A DNA stretch of 64,000 nucleotides from Lutimaribacter degradans. Its GTDB lineage: Bacteria; Pseudomonadota; Alphaproteobacteria; Rhodobacterales; Rhodobacteraceae. The DNA is taken from assembly GCF_023703375.1 (NCBI RefSeq), contig NZ_JAMQGO010000004.1, forward strand, positions 1 to 64,000, read 5' to 3'. The notes beneath the pieces were generated by a model. The model saw only the letters and a list, made by a program, of their open reading frames with translations, ran no database searches and was not told where the DNA came from. The position numbers were made by a program, and so were the translations under genes. How positions within the stretch are numbered: the first letter of the stretch is position 1; each line of letters begins with the position of its first letter. Below are positions 45,595-58,917 of this stretch, piece by piece.

Positions 45595-45735
45595 TAAGTG
45601 GCGCGTATTTGCAACCCGAAGGCGGGTCAGAGGCAGTCGACCCTTGGGGTCAGGTTCGAGAGACAGGCAATATCTCGTTCGTGCACCGAATTGGGACAGG
45701 GATGCACGTTTTCCTTGGGTGCAAATCGCGCAGGC
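45595..45735 (-). ncRNA. ssrS: structured RNA resembling 6S RNA (SsrS)
   Basis: Read on the minus strand, the two ends pair over about twenty bases: GCGCGATTTGCACCCAAGG near 45731 with the complement of CCTTCGGGTTGCAAATACGC near 45601-45622, broken only by single-base bulges. Inside lies a large unpaired bulge, a small hairpin GACCCCAAGGGTC (45640-45652) on its 3' side, and an apical stem around CGAGA/TCTCG. Closing stem, central bubble with a 3'-side hairpin, and apical stem is the 6S layout that holds RNA polymerase, and a T-run terminator follows. Length (about 140 to 160 nt) fits. Conservation was not checked, and another structured RNA is possible. Confidence 0.55.
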
Positions 45736-45741
45736 AGAAAC

Positions 45742-45864
45742 TCAGGACAGGACAGGCAGGTGCAGGCCGGCCACCAGCATGACCATCAAGGCTGCAACGC
45801 CAAGCGCGTCGGCGGCCAGGGTGTCACGATTGCGGCGGGCGGCTGTGATGATCTCGGTCAGCAT
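45742..45864 (-). CDS. 40-residue single-span membrane protein, probably SOS-controlled
   Basis: The product begins MLTEIITAARRNRDTLAADA, basic and helical, then has one membrane helix (residues about 21-38, ALGVAALMVMLVAGLHLP) and stops. AGGAGAG at good spacing upstream makes the ATG at 45864 convincing. The 65 to 100 bases upstream hold a LexA-type box and two further GAAC repeats. Small SOS-induced membrane proteins that block cell division are known in Caulobacter (SidA) and others; this one shares size and topology, not recognisable sequence. It lies between recG and the 6S-like RNA, on the same strand as both. Confidence 0.6.
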   Translation of the reverse strand: MLTEIITAARRNRDTLAADALGVAALMVMLVAGLHLPVLS

Positions 45865-45928
45865 CGGGTCTCTCCTGCTCATGTTCTTTCGTTGCCCTTT
45901 TGTTCTCATATTCTTGACCGCAGGTAAA

Positions 45929-45943
45929 GAACTTTTTAAGAAC
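45929..45943 (-). promoter_or_regulatory. LexA box GAAC-N7-GAAC before the small membrane protein gene
   Basis: GAAC, seven bases, GAAC (GTTC-N7-GTTC on the minus strand) is the direct-repeat LexA site of the Rhodobacter group, and the same form stands before lexA in this window. Two more GAAC units at 45950 and 45960 continue the series with ten-base steps, making four in near-helical register. The position, 65 bases before the start codon of the small gene, is right for repression. Confidence 0.75.
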
Positions 45944-45971
45944 ATTTGCGAACTTTTCAGAACACTTGCAA

Positions 45972-50230
<4,259 letters not shown>

Positions 50231-50264
50231 TCAAGGTCCAGACCGAGAGTGGTGGAGTTTCGCG

Positions 50265-50990
50265 TCAGGCCCCGACCGCAAGCTGCCGGTCACCCTGCCC
50301 TGGATCAACCTCGGGCTGCGGGTCGCGCAGCACGTAGCCCCGCCCCCAGACCGTTTCGATATAGCTGTCGCCGCCCGTGGCGTGGCTCAGCTTCTTGCGC
50401 AGCTTGCAAATGAAGACATCGATGATTTTCAACTCGGGCTCGTCCATGCCGCCATAGAGATGGTTGAGGAACATCTCCTTGGTCAGTGTCGTGCCCTTGC
50501 GAAGGCTCAAAAGCTCCAGCATCTGGTATTCCTTGCCGGTCAGATGGACCGTCTGCCCGTCGGCATCCACCGTCTTGGCGTCAAGGTTCACGTTGATCTT
50601 CCCGGTGCGGATCACCGATTGCGAATGGCCCTTGGAGCGGCGGATGATCGCGTGAATGCGGGCCACCAGCTCATCGCGGTGGAACGGCTTGGTCAGGTAA
50701 TCATCGGCCCCGAAGCCAAAGCCCTTGAGCTTGCTGTCGGTGTCGTCGGCGCCACTCAGGATCAGGATGGGCGTTTCGATGCGCGCAAGCCGCAACTGGC
50801 GCAGAACCTCGTGCCCGGTCATGTCGGGCAGGCCAAGATCCAGCAGGATCAGATCGTAGTCATAGAGCTTGGCAAGATCGATCCCCTCTTCGCCCAGGTC
50901 GGTCGTGTAGACGTTCAGGTTGGCATGGGTCAGCATCAGTTCGATGCTTTTCGAGGTCGTGGGATCGTCTTCCACCAGCAGCACGCGCAT
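50265..50990 (-). CDS. ctrA: cell-cycle response regulator CtrA
   Basis: A 241-residue OmpR-type response regulator, the master cell-cycle and motility regulator of alphaproteobacteria. The receiver domain has D51 in [14 protein letters not shown] as phosphorylation site and the conserved lysine in DDYLTKPFH; the winged helix has [21 protein letters not shown], and [14 protein letters not shown] with [11 protein letters not shown] at 50990 is used in place of an ATG six codons upstream; GGAGA lies ahead. In Rhodobacterales CtrA mainly supports flagella and gene transfer agent expression. sciP stands next to it. Confidence 0.97.
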   Translation of the reverse strand: MRVLLVEDDPTTSKSIELMLTHANLNVYTTDLGEEGIDLAKLYDYDLILLDLGLPDMTGHEVLRQLRLARIETPILILSGADDTDSKLKGFGFGADDYLTKPFHRDELVARIHAIIRRSKGHSQSVIRTGKINVNLDAKTVDADGQTVHLTGKEYQMLELLSLRKGTTLTKEMFLNHLYGGMDEPELKIIDVFICKLRKKLSHATGGDSYIETVWGRGYVLRDPQPEVDPGQGDRQLAVGA

Positions 50991-51024
50991 GTCATGATCT
51001 CCGTTCAATGATCAGATGTGATTG

Positions 51025-51062
51025 GAATCAAACGTGAACAAAAATAGTTAACTGCAAGTAAA
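51025..51062. promoter_or_regulatory. candidate CtrA site and GANTC site in the ctrA upstream region
   Basis: On the minus strand TTTACTTGCAGTTAAC (51047-51062) fits the CtrA consensus TTAA-N7-TTAA with one deviation. Between it and the gene lies GAATC (51025-51029), a GANTC methylation site like the one in the Caulobacter ctrA promoter. Both stand in the 100 bases before ctrA, which suggests autoregulation and methylation control. Confidence 0.4.
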
Positions 51063-51089
51063 CCACGAACTGACATTATTACTGGCAAT

Positions 51090-51368
51090 CTATGGTTGTC
51101 TATATTTTTGTAACGACGTGGCCTTTAGCGCCTGGTAACCATGCTTGCTGACCGCGCGCAGCCATTCATCGAATTCCTCGTCGCTCAGCTTGTACCGCTC
51201 CAGCGCTTCGTCCCGCGAAATAAGGCCGGCCAGCACGCCCCTGACCACAGCGGCCTTTCGGCTGGCCACCCACCGCCGGGTCTGAACCGGCGGCAGGTCG
51301 GCTCGCGTCATCACTGTTCCGTCTGGCAAATTCACGGCCCTTGGGCCATCCACCTTTTTCAGATACAT
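51090..51368 (-). CDS. sciP: CtrA inhibitor SciP (DUF1153 family)
   Basis: A 92-residue helix-turn-helix protein. In Caulobacter SciP binds CtrA and blocks its activity in early G1. The conserved core is RRWVASRKAAVVRGVLAGLI followed by SRDEALERYKLSDEEFDEWL and the end of the helix-turn-helix ALKATSLQKYR; it is preceded by KKVDGPRAVNLPDGTVMTR. The ATG at 51368 follows GGAG; a longer upstream frame overlaps the start of mnmA and has no support. It sits 100 bases before ctrA, reading toward it. Confidence 0.92.
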   Translation of the reverse strand: MYLKKVDGPRAVNLPDGTVMTRADLPPVQTRRWVASRKAAVVRGVLAGLISRDEALERYKLSDEEFDEWLRAVSKHGYQALKATSLQKYRQP

Positions 51369-51505
51369 CTCCGTCACCCCTGTTTGCATCACGTGGCAAA
51401 TTGGCGCCGAGGCGTTTAATGACCTGTGAAACCGGGGCTTGAGAGTATTTAGGATTTTCCTATATTCTCGCCGACCTGCGAAACGCGCGATAAAGGGAGG
51501 CCGGT

Positions 51506-52648
51506 ATGGCCCTCGACACTGATACACGGCTGAATTCACTGGGCTTTGCCAAACCACCCGCGGAAACCCGCGTTGTCGTGGCCATGTCGGGCGGGGTGGA
51601 TTCCTCGGTCGTGGCGGCAAAACTGGCCGAAGAGGGCTATGATGTCGTGGGCGTCACGCTGCAACTTTACGACCACGGCGCGGCGCTGGCCAAGAAAGGC
51701 GCGTGTTGCGCCGGCATCGACATTCACGATGCGCGCCGCGTGGCCGAGGAAATGGGCTTTCCCCATTACGTGCTGGATTATGAAAACATCTTCAAGGACG
51801 CGGTGATAGACGAATTCGCCGACAGCTACCTGGCCGGGGCCACGCCCGTGCCCTGCATCCGCTGCAACGAAAGGGTGAAATTCAAGGACTTGCTGGAAAC
51901 CGCCCGCGATCTCGAGGCCGACTGCATGGCCACCGGCCACTACATCCAGCGCAAGACCGGCGCGAACGGCCCCGAGCTGCACAGCGCCGCCGACGCCAAC
52001 CGCGACCAAAGCTATTTCCTGTTCTCGACAACGCCGGAACAGCTCGATTACCTGCGTTTCCCGTTGGGGCACCTGCCCTCAAAGGATGCCACGCGCGAAC
52101 TTGCGGCGAAATACGGGCTGGCCGTGGCCGACAAGCCCGACAGCCAGGACATCTGCTTCGTGCCCAATGGCAACTACGCCAGCGTGATCGAGAAATTGCG
52201 CCCCGGTGCGGCCGAACCGGGCGAGATCGTTCATGCGGATGGCCGTGTTCTGGGTACGCATGACGGGGTGATCCACTATACCATCGGCCAGCGCCGGGGC
52301 CTTGGCATTGGCGGCCTGTCCGAACCGCTTTACGTGGTCAAACTGGACGTGGACGCAAAGCAGGTTGTGGTGGGGCCCAAGGAAATGCTTGCCACCCGTA
52401 TCGTGCCCGTGCGCGAGATCAACTGGCTGGGCGATGCGCCTTTTGACAGCCGCCCGGAATGGCACGTTTCGGTCAAGGTCCGCTCGACCCGCCCCCCGCG
52501 CGAGGCGATCATCCGCCCGACATCGCCCACCACGGCCAATGTCGAATTGCTGACCCCTGAGGAAGGTGTCAGCCCCGGACAGGCGTGCGTGTTCTATGAA
52601 ACGGGCGGCAGCCGCATCCTGGGCGGCGGCTGGATCTGGAAGGGCTGA
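51506..52648 (+). CDS. mnmA: tRNA-specific 2-thiouridylase MnmA
   Basis: A 380-residue enzyme that puts sulfur on uridine 34 of Lys, Glu and Gln tRNAs. The PP-loop is [13 protein letters not shown]; the catalytic cysteines are in [14 protein letters not shown] (nucleophile) and [13 protein letters not shown]. The C-terminal beta-barrel is complete ([12 protein letters not shown]). AAAGGGAGG precedes the ATG. It diverges from sciP, with the AT-rich interval 51369-51505 holding both promoters. Confidence 0.96.
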   Translation: MALDTDTRLNSLGFAKPPAETRVVVAMSGGVDSSVVAAKLAEEGYDVVGVTLQLYDHGAALAKKGACCAGIDIHDARRVAEEMGFPHYVLDYENIFKDAVIDEFADSYLAGATPVPCIRCNERVKFKDLLETARDLEADCMATGHYIQRKTGANGPELHSAADANRDQSYFLFSTTPEQLDYLRFPLGHLPSKDATRELAAKYGLAVADKPDSQDICFVPNGNYASVIEKLRPGAAEPGEIVHADGRVLGTHDGVIHYTIGQRRGLGIGGLSEPLYVVKLDVDAKQVVVGPKEMLATRIVPVREINWLGDAPFDSRPEWHVSVKVRSTRPPREAIIRPTSPTTANVELLTPEEGVSPGQACVFYETGGSRILGGGWIWKG

Positions 52649-52687
52649 TCGCGGCACGCGCGCGGGCACAGCCCTGTCCTGCCGCGG

Positions 52688-53584
52688 TCACGCGCCGCCT
52701 TGCGGGCGGTGGCGGCGGTTGATCAGCACCAGGCCGATCGCCACCAGTACCAGCGCGCCCACCGTGTTCCAGCCCACCGTTTCCCCCAGCAGCGCCCAGC
52801 CGAAAAACACGCTTAATACCGGCGACAGAAAGCTGAAACTGGCCACGCCCGAGGCCGGGTAACGAGCCATCAGGAAAAACCAGAACATGTAGCCAAGGCT
52901 GGCCACGATCACCACCTGGTAGGCTAGGGCCCAGAAATGCACAGGATCCAGCGCCCGCACGAAGGGCCCGAAAAAGAACGCCGCGCCGATCAGCATCACC
53001 GACGACACGATCAGTTGCCACATCAGCTGCATCTCGGGGCGTTGTTCCGACACAGGGGTCAACCGCACGGTCAGCGCGATCCCGGCCCAGCCGGCGGCAG
53101 CGGCGAGCGCGGCGACGTCACCCATGACGCTGGCCTCGCCCCCATGGCGCACCGACAGCACAAGCGCCACGCCGCACATGGCCAGAACCAGCCCCGCCGC
53201 CCGGCGCAGCGTCAACCGCTCCCCCGGAAGAACGAAATGCGCGATGCCCGCCAACATCATCGGCATCGTGTAGAACAGGATCGAGGCGCGCGACACGGTG
53301 GTATTGTCCAGCGCCCAGAACAGGCACACGAACTCGAACCCGAAAAGCGCGCCCAGCATGGTGCCTGACGCCCAGTAACGCCGGTTGAAATCCATCCGCA
53401 CACCGCGCAGACGCATCCACAGCAGCAAAACGGCAAGCGCCCCCAGGGACCGCAGGCCAGCCATGAAAACAGGCTGGAACCCGTCGTTGCCGACCTTGAT
53501 CACCACCTGGTTGAAGGCCAGCACACAGGCAAAGGCCACCAGCGATACGGCCCCGAACAGGTCGATATGATCCTTGCGTTCCAT
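52688..53584 (-). CDS. EamA-family (DMT) membrane transporter
   Basis: A 298-residue, ten-helix two-repeat EamA protein. First repeat: FACVLAFNQVVIKVGNDGF and the conserved FYTMPMMLAGIAHFVLPGERLTL region; second: ASFSFLSPVLSVFFGWALLGE followed by VGWNTVGALVLVAIGLVLI. A probable small-molecule exporter; no further assignment. A short N-terminal hydrophilic tail (MERKDHIDLF) precedes the first helix. It lies tail to tail with mnmA. Confidence 0.87.
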   Translation of the reverse strand: MERKDHIDLFGAVSLVAFACVLAFNQVVIKVGNDGFQPVFMAGLRSLGALAVLLLWMRLRGVRMDFNRRYWASGTMLGALFGFEFVCLFWALDNTTVSRASILFYTMPMMLAGIAHFVLPGERLTLRRAAGLVLAMCGVALVLSVRHGGEASVMGDVAALAAAAGWAGIALTVRLTPVSEQRPEMQLMWQLIVSSVMLIGAAFFFGPFVRALDPVHFWALAYQVVIVASLGYMFWFFLMARYPASGVASFSFLSPVLSVFFGWALLGETVGWNTVGALVLVAIGLVLINRRHRPQGGA

Positions 53585-53626
53585 CGCGGGCAGTCAGACG
53601 GCAAAGCCAAAGCGGCGTCAAGCGCC

Positions 53627-54262
53627 CTACTTCTTGAAACGACTGAAAAACCGTGGGTTGCGTGCTACGAAATCGTCGATGATCCGGGCCAGACCGCCCT
53701 TGGATTGCCATTTGAGATAGGCCCAGCCCGACCCCGCGCCGACCAGCGCCCCGAGCGTGTCGACGATAAGGTCGCCCATCGTGTCCATCAGCCCCGATTT
53801 CTGCATGTTCAACCCGAAAGCCTGGTCCATCCCGAACTCGAAAATCTCCCACAGGGCGCCGATGGCCAGGGCGAAACAGAATGCGAAGAACGCGATGGCC
53901 ACGGCAGGCGCGGCAAACCGATCCCCCTGGAACATCATGAAGATCAGTATGAAACCGATCAGGCCGAACCCCACCGCGCTGCCGGCATGCATCACGAGAT
54001 CCCACCACCAGAACCGTTCGTAGAAACCGAACACCTCGCCCAGGAACAGCGTGCCGCCCACGAACAGAACGATGGCGGCCACGAAACTGGGCGGCACCAC
54101 GATCCTGGCCCAGCGGGCCATATAGACCGGCGCCAGCGACAACACCAATGTCGCCAGCGACACAAAGGCCAATGGCCAATTGCCCACGAAAAGTGCATCA
54201 AGCAGGAACAGAACCAGCAGCGCCCATATGCCCTTGGCCACCCATGTCTGTTCTGCGAACAT
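53627..54262 (-). CDS. DUF2238-family membrane protein (YjdF-like)
   Basis: A 211-residue membrane protein with about six helices. The family motifs are WWWDLVMHAGSAVGFGLIGF and WEIFEFGMDQAFGLNMQKSG with GDLIVDTLGALVG; these His, Glu and Asp residues inside helices suggest a metal or proton site, function unknown. ATG at 54262 is chosen because GAGGG precedes it; an ATG at 54304 has no ribosome site and overlaps the divergent nuclease gene. Divergent from that gene with about 30 bases between starts. Confidence 0.75.
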   Translation of the reverse strand: MFAEQTWVAKGIWALLVLFLLDALFVGNWPLAFVSLATLVLSLAPVYMARWARIVVPPSFVAAIVLFVGGTLFLGEVFGFYERFWWWDLVMHAGSAVGFGLIGFILIFMMFQGDRFAAPAVAIAFFAFCFALAIGALWEIFEFGMDQAFGLNMQKSGLMDTMGDLIVDTLGALVGAGSGWAYLKWQSKGGLARIIDDFVARNPRFFSRFKK

Positions 54263-54294
54263 GAAACCCTCATTGCTTGCGACGTACCCAATAT

Positions 54295-54993
54295 ATGCGT
54301 TCATCCGCCATCAGACTAGCCAGCTATAACCTGCAAAAATGCGTCGGGCTCGACCTGCGACGCAGGCCGGACCGGTCCTTGCAGGTGATCGCGGGCCTTC
54401 AGGCCCAGATCGTGGTGCTGCAAGAGGCCGACAAACGCCTGCCGCCGCGCCCAGCCGCGCTGCCTGCGCAGATGGCGCGCGACGCGGGTTGGCAGGTGGT
54501 CGAGGTGGGAGAGCCCGGCGGCTCGCTCGGGTGGCACGGCAACGCGATGCTGCTGGCGCCCGGGCTCGTCGTGCGGGCCAGCCACCATCTTGACCTGCCG
54601 GGGCTGGAGCCGCGCGGCGCCATCCGCATCGAGCTGGACACGCCGCTGGGCCAGCTGCGGGTGATCGGCGTGCATCTCGGGCTGGTCAAGCGGTTCCGAC
54701 TGCTGCAACTGGCCGCGATCATGCGCAACCTGCGCCACCTGCCGCGCATGCCCACCGTGGTGGCGGGTGATTTCAACGATTGGGGCGCCGGCCGCGACCT
54801 TGACGCCCAGGTGCCGGGGCTGCATTTCGTGCCGCCGGCCCCCAGCTTTCCCAGCCCACGGCCCGTGGCCGCGCTGGACAGGTTCCTGATATCGGACGAT
54901 CTGCGCGCGCAGGCCTGCGGCGTACACGTGGCGCGCCCGGCGCGCATCGCCTCGGACCACCTGCCGGTCTGGGTCGATCTTGCGCGAGGATGA
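54295..54993 (+). CDS. endonuclease/exonuclease/phosphatase-family protein
   Basis: A 232-residue protein of the EEP fold. The N-terminal SYNLQKCVGLDLRRR, the metal glutamate in VVLQEADKRLPPRP, the catalytic VVAGDFNDWGAG and the final SDHLPVWVDL (conserved SDH) are all there. Members act as DNA repair nucleases, phosphatases or sphingomyelinases; no signal peptide is seen, so a cytoplasmic role is likely. The start has no clear ribosome site. Confidence 0.82.
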   Translation: MRSSAIRLASYNLQKCVGLDLRRRPDRSLQVIAGLQAQIVVLQEADKRLPPRPAALPAQMARDAGWQVVEVGEPGGSLGWHGNAMLLAPGLVVRASHHLDLPGLEPRGAIRIELDTPLGQLRVIGVHLGLVKRFRLLQLAAIMRNLRHLPRMPTVVAGDFNDWGAGRDLDAQVPGLHFVPPAPSFPSPRPVAALDRFLISDDLRAQACGVHVARPARIASDHLPVWVDLARG

Positions 54994-55031
54994 CGCCCGG
55001 TGCATCCTGCCCTACCAACCCCGAGGCCAAG

Positions 55032-55880
55032 ATGACCCGATACCTTGTCTACGACGTGTTCACCGATGCGCCCTTTGGCGGCAATCAATTGGCGGTGATC
55101 CCCGATGCCACCGCCCTGCCCGAAGCCGATCTTCAGCGCCTCGCGGCCGAGTTCAATTTCTCGGAAGTGACCTTTGTCTACCCGCCCGCCAACCCCGCAC
55201 ACACGGCGCGGGTGCGGATTTTTACCCCGACCACGGAAATACCCTTTGCCGGGCACCCGACCATCGGCACCGCCGTGGCGTTGGCCGAGATGGGCCATGG
55301 CCCCGACATGGTGCTGGAACTGGGCGTCGGCCCGATCCGCGCGCGGGCCGAAAAGGGCGCCGCGCAGTTCACGACCGACGCCGCGCTGGAACGCCTGGTC
55401 CATCCCGACCCGGCGCTGGTCGCCCGCGCGCTGGGGCTGGATGCGGGCCAGATCCGCACCGACACGCACCCGCCCATAATGGCCTCGCTTGGCCTGCCCT
55501 TTACCCTGACCGAGGTGACCGACCGCACGGCGCTGGCGGCAATCCAGACCGACATCGCCGCCTTTCGCGATGGCACCGCCCGCTATCCCGGTGCGCTGGA
55601 TTTCGCACAACTGGCATATGTGCGCGCGGATGACAGGGTCGCCGCGCGGATGTTCGCGCCGCTCGACAACATCCCCGAAGACCCGGCCACCGGCAGCGCC
55701 GCGGCCACGCTGGCGGCCCTGCTGGCGCAAACGCTTGGCCGCGACCTCGTGCTGGAGTATGCGCAGGGCTGCGAGATGGGCCGCCCCAGCCGCATCACCC
55801 TGCACACCGACGGGCCGCGCGTCACCGTATCGGGCCGCGCCGTGCCGGTGATGGAGGGCCGGCTGATCTATCGCGGTTAG
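55032..55880 (+). CDS. PhzF-family isomerase
   Basis: A 282-residue PhzF-fold enzyme. The family start [20 protein letters not shown], the glutamate region [33 protein letters not shown] and [17 protein letters not shown] near the end are typical. The ATG at 55032 follows GAGGCC; a frame start 14 codons upstream has no support. Members isomerise or epimerise small metabolites with an acid-base pair; phenazine synthesis is not implied, since no phz genes are near. Confidence 0.87.
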   Translation: MTRYLVYDVFTDAPFGGNQLAVIPDATALPEADLQRLAAEFNFSEVTFVYPPANPAHTARVRIFTPTTEIPFAGHPTIGTAVALAEMGHGPDMVLELGVGPIRARAEKGAAQFTTDAALERLVHPDPALVARALGLDAGQIRTDTHPPIMASLGLPFTLTEVTDRTALAAIQTDIAAFRDGTARYPGALDFAQLAYVRADDRVAARMFAPLDNIPEDPATGSAAATLAALLAQTLGRDLVLEYAQGCEMGRPSRITLHTDGPRVTVSGRAVPVMEGRLIYRG

Positions 55881-55941
55881 GCCCCAAATGCGTTGCACCT
55901 GCCCCTGTTCAGCGCGAACACCAAAGGCTATGCACGCGGGC

Positions 55942-56508
55942 ATGACCCGGCTGATCGCTTTCAACAAACCCTTCGACGTGCTGTCTCAGTTCACCGACCG
56001 GGGCAGCGCCGACAGCCCCCGCGCCACGCTGTCGGATCATATCGACTTACCCGGCGTCTACCCGGCCGGGCGGCTTGATCGCGACAGCGAGGGCCTCTTG
56101 CTGCTGACAGATGACGGCAAGCTGCAGGCGCGCATCAGCCATCCGAAAAACAAGATGCCCAAAACCTATTGGGCGCAGGTCGAAGGGCTGCCCGACGATG
56201 CCGCGCTGGCGGCGCTGCGCCGCGGCGTGACGCTCAAGGACGGGCCGACACGCCCGGCGAAGGTGGTGCGGATGCCCGAACCGCCGGGCCTTTGGCCCCG
56301 CAATCCGCCGATCCGCTTTCGCAAGTCGGTGCCCGACAGCTGGATCGCGCTGACGATCACCGAAGGGCGCAACCGGCAGGTGCGGCGCATGACGGCCGCC
56401 GTGGGCCACCCGACCCTGCGCCTGATCCGCGCCAGCATCGGCCCTTGGGCGCTGGACGGTCTGCAACCGGGCGCTTGGCGCGACCTGTCACCCGAGCAGC
56501 GAAAATAG
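55942..56508 (+). CDS. rluE: 23S rRNA pseudouridine synthase (RluE-type)
   Basis: A 188-residue pseudouridine synthase of the RsuA family. The catalytic aspartate is in [19 protein letters not shown]; the first block is [13 protein letters not shown], and later KTYWAQVEG and [21 protein letters not shown] in two parts. It lacks the N-terminal S4 domain, as RluE does; RluE modifies U2457 of 23S rRNA. The start at 55942 fits the family; ATG at 55930 is also possible. Confidence 0.87.
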   Translation: MTRLIAFNKPFDVLSQFTDRGSADSPRATLSDHIDLPGVYPAGRLDRDSEGLLLLTDDGKLQARISHPKNKMPKTYWAQVEGLPDDAALAALRRGVTLKDGPTRPAKVVRMPEPPGLWPRNPPIRFRKSVPDSWIALTITEGRNRQVRRMTAAVGHPTLRLIRASIGPWALDGLQPGAWRDLSPEQRK

Positions 56509-56565
56509 GCGGCGAAACCAGCGCCAGATCTGCACGGCCGGGCCTTAGACGTGGCGCTTGACGCT

Positions 56566-58155
56566 CTAGCGGGCCGGCTCCATCCCAGCCCGCGCCCGCA
56601 ACAAGGTCGAAACGGGCGCCAAGGTGACGCTGCCGGCGCGATCCGCCAGCCCCCACAGGATCAATGCCGAAACGGTTTCGGGGCGGGCGCGCCCCACCAT
56701 CACCACGCCGCTTTCTTCCTGGTTGGCCCTGAACGCGGCCTGGTCAAGGAAACGCCGGATCACGGCGGCATCCTGACCGTCGGCGTCGAAATCGCGAAAC
56801 AGCGTGGCGGCGGGCACGCCCTCTTTCTCGGCCAGCTTTCGCGCGGTATCGAGACCGTTGGGATACATCACCAGCCCATGCCCGCTATCGGCCAGGTAGG
56901 CGGCAACCTGATCCGAAACCGCGCGGCTGGCCTGCAGGCCCGTGCCATCCCCTTCCATGACCGCAACGGCTTGTGGAAAACGCGACAAGAGCGCGGCAAG
57001 GTTCACCTCGACATCCGCGGCGGCGGCGGATTCGGGGATGTTCGCCAGGGCCAACACCTCGAACCCGGCCTCGCGATAGCGCGCAATGGCGGCATCCGCG
57101 CCGGCGCGCATGGGGTCGATGGCAAAGCTCAGCGGATAGGGAAAGGAACTCAGCGCCTCGACCGCGCTGGAAAACGCGCCATCGTCGATCAGAACGATAG
57201 ACATCAGCGGCTTTTCACCGGGGGCTTCGAAAGGCACGGCATTGGCGATGATCGGCGGTTGCGCCGCACCGTCGGCGTCATCGGATTCCGTGTCGGGGAC
57301 CGCCGCGTCCTCCGGTGCGGCCTGGTCGCCGATCAGCGGCAAACGTGACGCGCCCGGCTCGTTGCGCGAGATCAGCGATTGCGCCGGCGTGCCGATACCG
57401 GGGCGGGTGTCATCCTCTCCATCTTCGGGCATGGCCTGTTCTTCGGGGGCCTGCGCCTCGGCTTCGGCGGCTTGCACATCGGGCTCGGCGGGTTGCGCGG
57501 GCGCAGATGGCTGCGCCTCGGAATCCTCGTTATCGGGTGACACCTCTGCCGCCGCGTCATCATCCGGTGCCGCCTCCGCCGTTTCCGGCGTAGCCTCTTC
57601 GTCGGTTTGAGGGGATGTACCGGAGGCGCCTTCGGGCGTAGGCGGACCTGCATCAACGCCGGTTTCGGGCGCTTCACCCGTTTCGGCGGCCTGCGGCGCC
57701 ACGGGTGTGTATGCCTGCGGCACCGCCACGCCTTCGTCGGATTCCGGCGCAACCGGCAACACTGCCTGCGGGCTGGGCAAGACGGGGGAATCCGTGCCCA
57801 CCTCGACCCGGCCGCGCTGGCCCTGCTCGGGTGGCGTGGCCAATTCGTTTTCGGCCGCGCCGGTCTGTGGCTGCGCGGCAGGTTGGGTATCGGCCTCCGT
57901 CATCGGCGCGATCGAATCGGGCGCGGGCGGGGCAACGGCCGGGGCGGCCTCGGGCTTGGACTGCGGCAGGGTGGCGGGTACGGTGGCAGCACCATCTTCG
58001 CGCCGCTCCTGGAACTCCGATCCAGGCGGCACCTCCAGCGCGGTGGCCTCGGGCGTTGGGGCCTTGGGCGGGCCGATCACGGCCGTGATCACCACCGCCG
58101 CCGCACCGCACACGACCGTGCCCAACAGAATCCCACCCAAGAATCCGCGTGTCAT
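56566..58155 (-). CDS. divergent polysaccharide deacetylase-family protein
   Basis: A 529-residue protein. It begins with a short membrane segment (FLGGILLGTVVCGAAAVVI), followed by about 240 residues very rich in Pro, Ala, Glu and Asp with no fold, then a C-terminal polysaccharide deacetylase 2 domain from about residue 285 (KPLMSIVLIDDGAFSSAVEA, PYPLSFAIDPMRAGAD, GHGLVMYPNGLD). The layout suggests a membrane-anchored protein with a long periplasmic stalk, likely acting on cell-envelope glycans. Start at 58155 is set by the helix position. It diverges from trpG. Confidence 0.82.
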   Translation of the reverse strand: MTRGFLGGILLGTVVCGAAAVVITAVIGPPKAPTPEATALEVPPGSEFQERREDGAATVPATLPQSKPEAAPAVAPPAPDSIAPMTEADTQPAAQPQTGAAENELATPPEQGQRGRVEVGTDSPVLPSPQAVLPVAPESDEGVAVPQAYTPVAPQAAETGEAPETGVDAGPPTPEGASGTSPQTDEEATPETAEAAPDDDAAAEVSPDNEDSEAQPSAPAQPAEPDVQAAEAEAQAPEEQAMPEDGEDDTRPGIGTPAQSLISRNEPGASRLPLIGDQAAPEDAAVPDTESDDADGAAQPPIIANAVPFEAPGEKPLMSIVLIDDGAFSSAVEALSSFPYPLSFAIDPMRAGADAAIARYREAGFEVLALANIPESAAAADVEVNLAALLSRFPQAVAVMEGDGTGLQASRAVSDQVAAYLADSGHGLVMYPNGLDTARKLAEKEGVPAATLFRDFDADGQDAAVIRRFLDQAAFRANQEESGVVMVGRARPETVSALILWGLADRAGSVTLAPVSTLLRARAGMEPAR

Positions 58156-58335
58156 ACGCCTGCTCCCATACCACTCGTGCCGCCGGGGCTGTTCTGCGCC
58201 CCTTGGCGCGACCTGTGCGCCCATCGCTGCGACCGGGCGCATGCGGGCGGCTTGACCTTGCCACATAAGCACGGGCAAGTATACCGCGACCAGGACGCGG
58301 GCAACCAGCCCCGAAAACCGCAAAAGACAGGGCTT

Positions 58336-58917
58336 ATGCTTCTTCTCATCGATAACTACGACAGCTTCACCTACAATCTCGTCCATTACCTGGGCGAGTT
58401 GGGCGCCGATGTGCAGGTGCATCGCAACGACACGCTGGATGTGCAGCAGGCGATGGCGATGAAGCCCGCGGGCATCCTGCTGTCACCCGGGCCTTGCGAT
58501 CCCGACCAGGCGGGTATCTGCCTGTCCCTGACCCGCGCCGCCGCCGAGGCCGGCATCCCCTTGATGGGCGTCTGCCTGGGCCACCAGGCCATCGGGCAGG
58601 CCTTTGGCGGCAAGGTCGTGCGCTGCCACGAGATCGTGCACGGCAAGATGGGTGCAATGCATCACGACGGTGAAAGCGTTTTTGCCGGGCTGCCCAGCCC
58701 TTTCCGGGCCACGCGCTATCATTCGCTGGTGGTCGAGCGTGACAGCCTGCCCGACTGCCTGCGCGTCACCGCCGCGCTTGACGATGGCACGATCATGGGC
58801 CTGCAACACCGCGACCTGCCGATCCACGGCGTGCAGTTCCACCCCGAATCCATCGCGTCCGAACACGGGCATGCGATGCTGAAGAATTTCCTGAACATGA
58901 TGAAGGTGCCCGCATGA
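58336..58917 (+). CDS. trpG: anthranilate synthase glutaminase component
   Basis: A 193-residue class I glutamine amidotransferase giving ammonia to TrpE. The triad is visible: Cys in [15 protein letters not shown], and His/Glu in [14 protein letters not shown]; the start is [19 protein letters not shown]. It overlaps trpD by four bases. trpE is not in the window, so a link with pabB (aminodeoxychorismate) is also possible; a combined role is usual. A long frame upstream on this strand is a shadow of the deacetylase gene. Confidence 0.92.
   Translation: MLLLIDNYDSFTYNLVHYLGELGADVQVHRNDTLDVQQAMAMKPAGILLSPGPCDPDQAGICLSLTRAAAEAGIPLMGVCLGHQAIGQAFGGKVVRCHEIVHGKMGAMHHDGESVFAGLPSPFRATRYHSLVVERDSLPDCLRVTAALDDGTIMGLQHRDLPIHGVQFHPESIASEHGHAMLKNFLNMMKVPA

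Noticed and set aside
45882..45906. Second LexA box formed by two GTTC units left of the GAAC array
   Set aside because: The two GTTC units are fifteen bases apart, not seven, so they do not fit the box.
57607..58335. Long plus-strand frame leading into trpG
   Set aside because: It is the shadow of the low-complexity part of the deacetylase gene; the standard TrpG start is at 58336.
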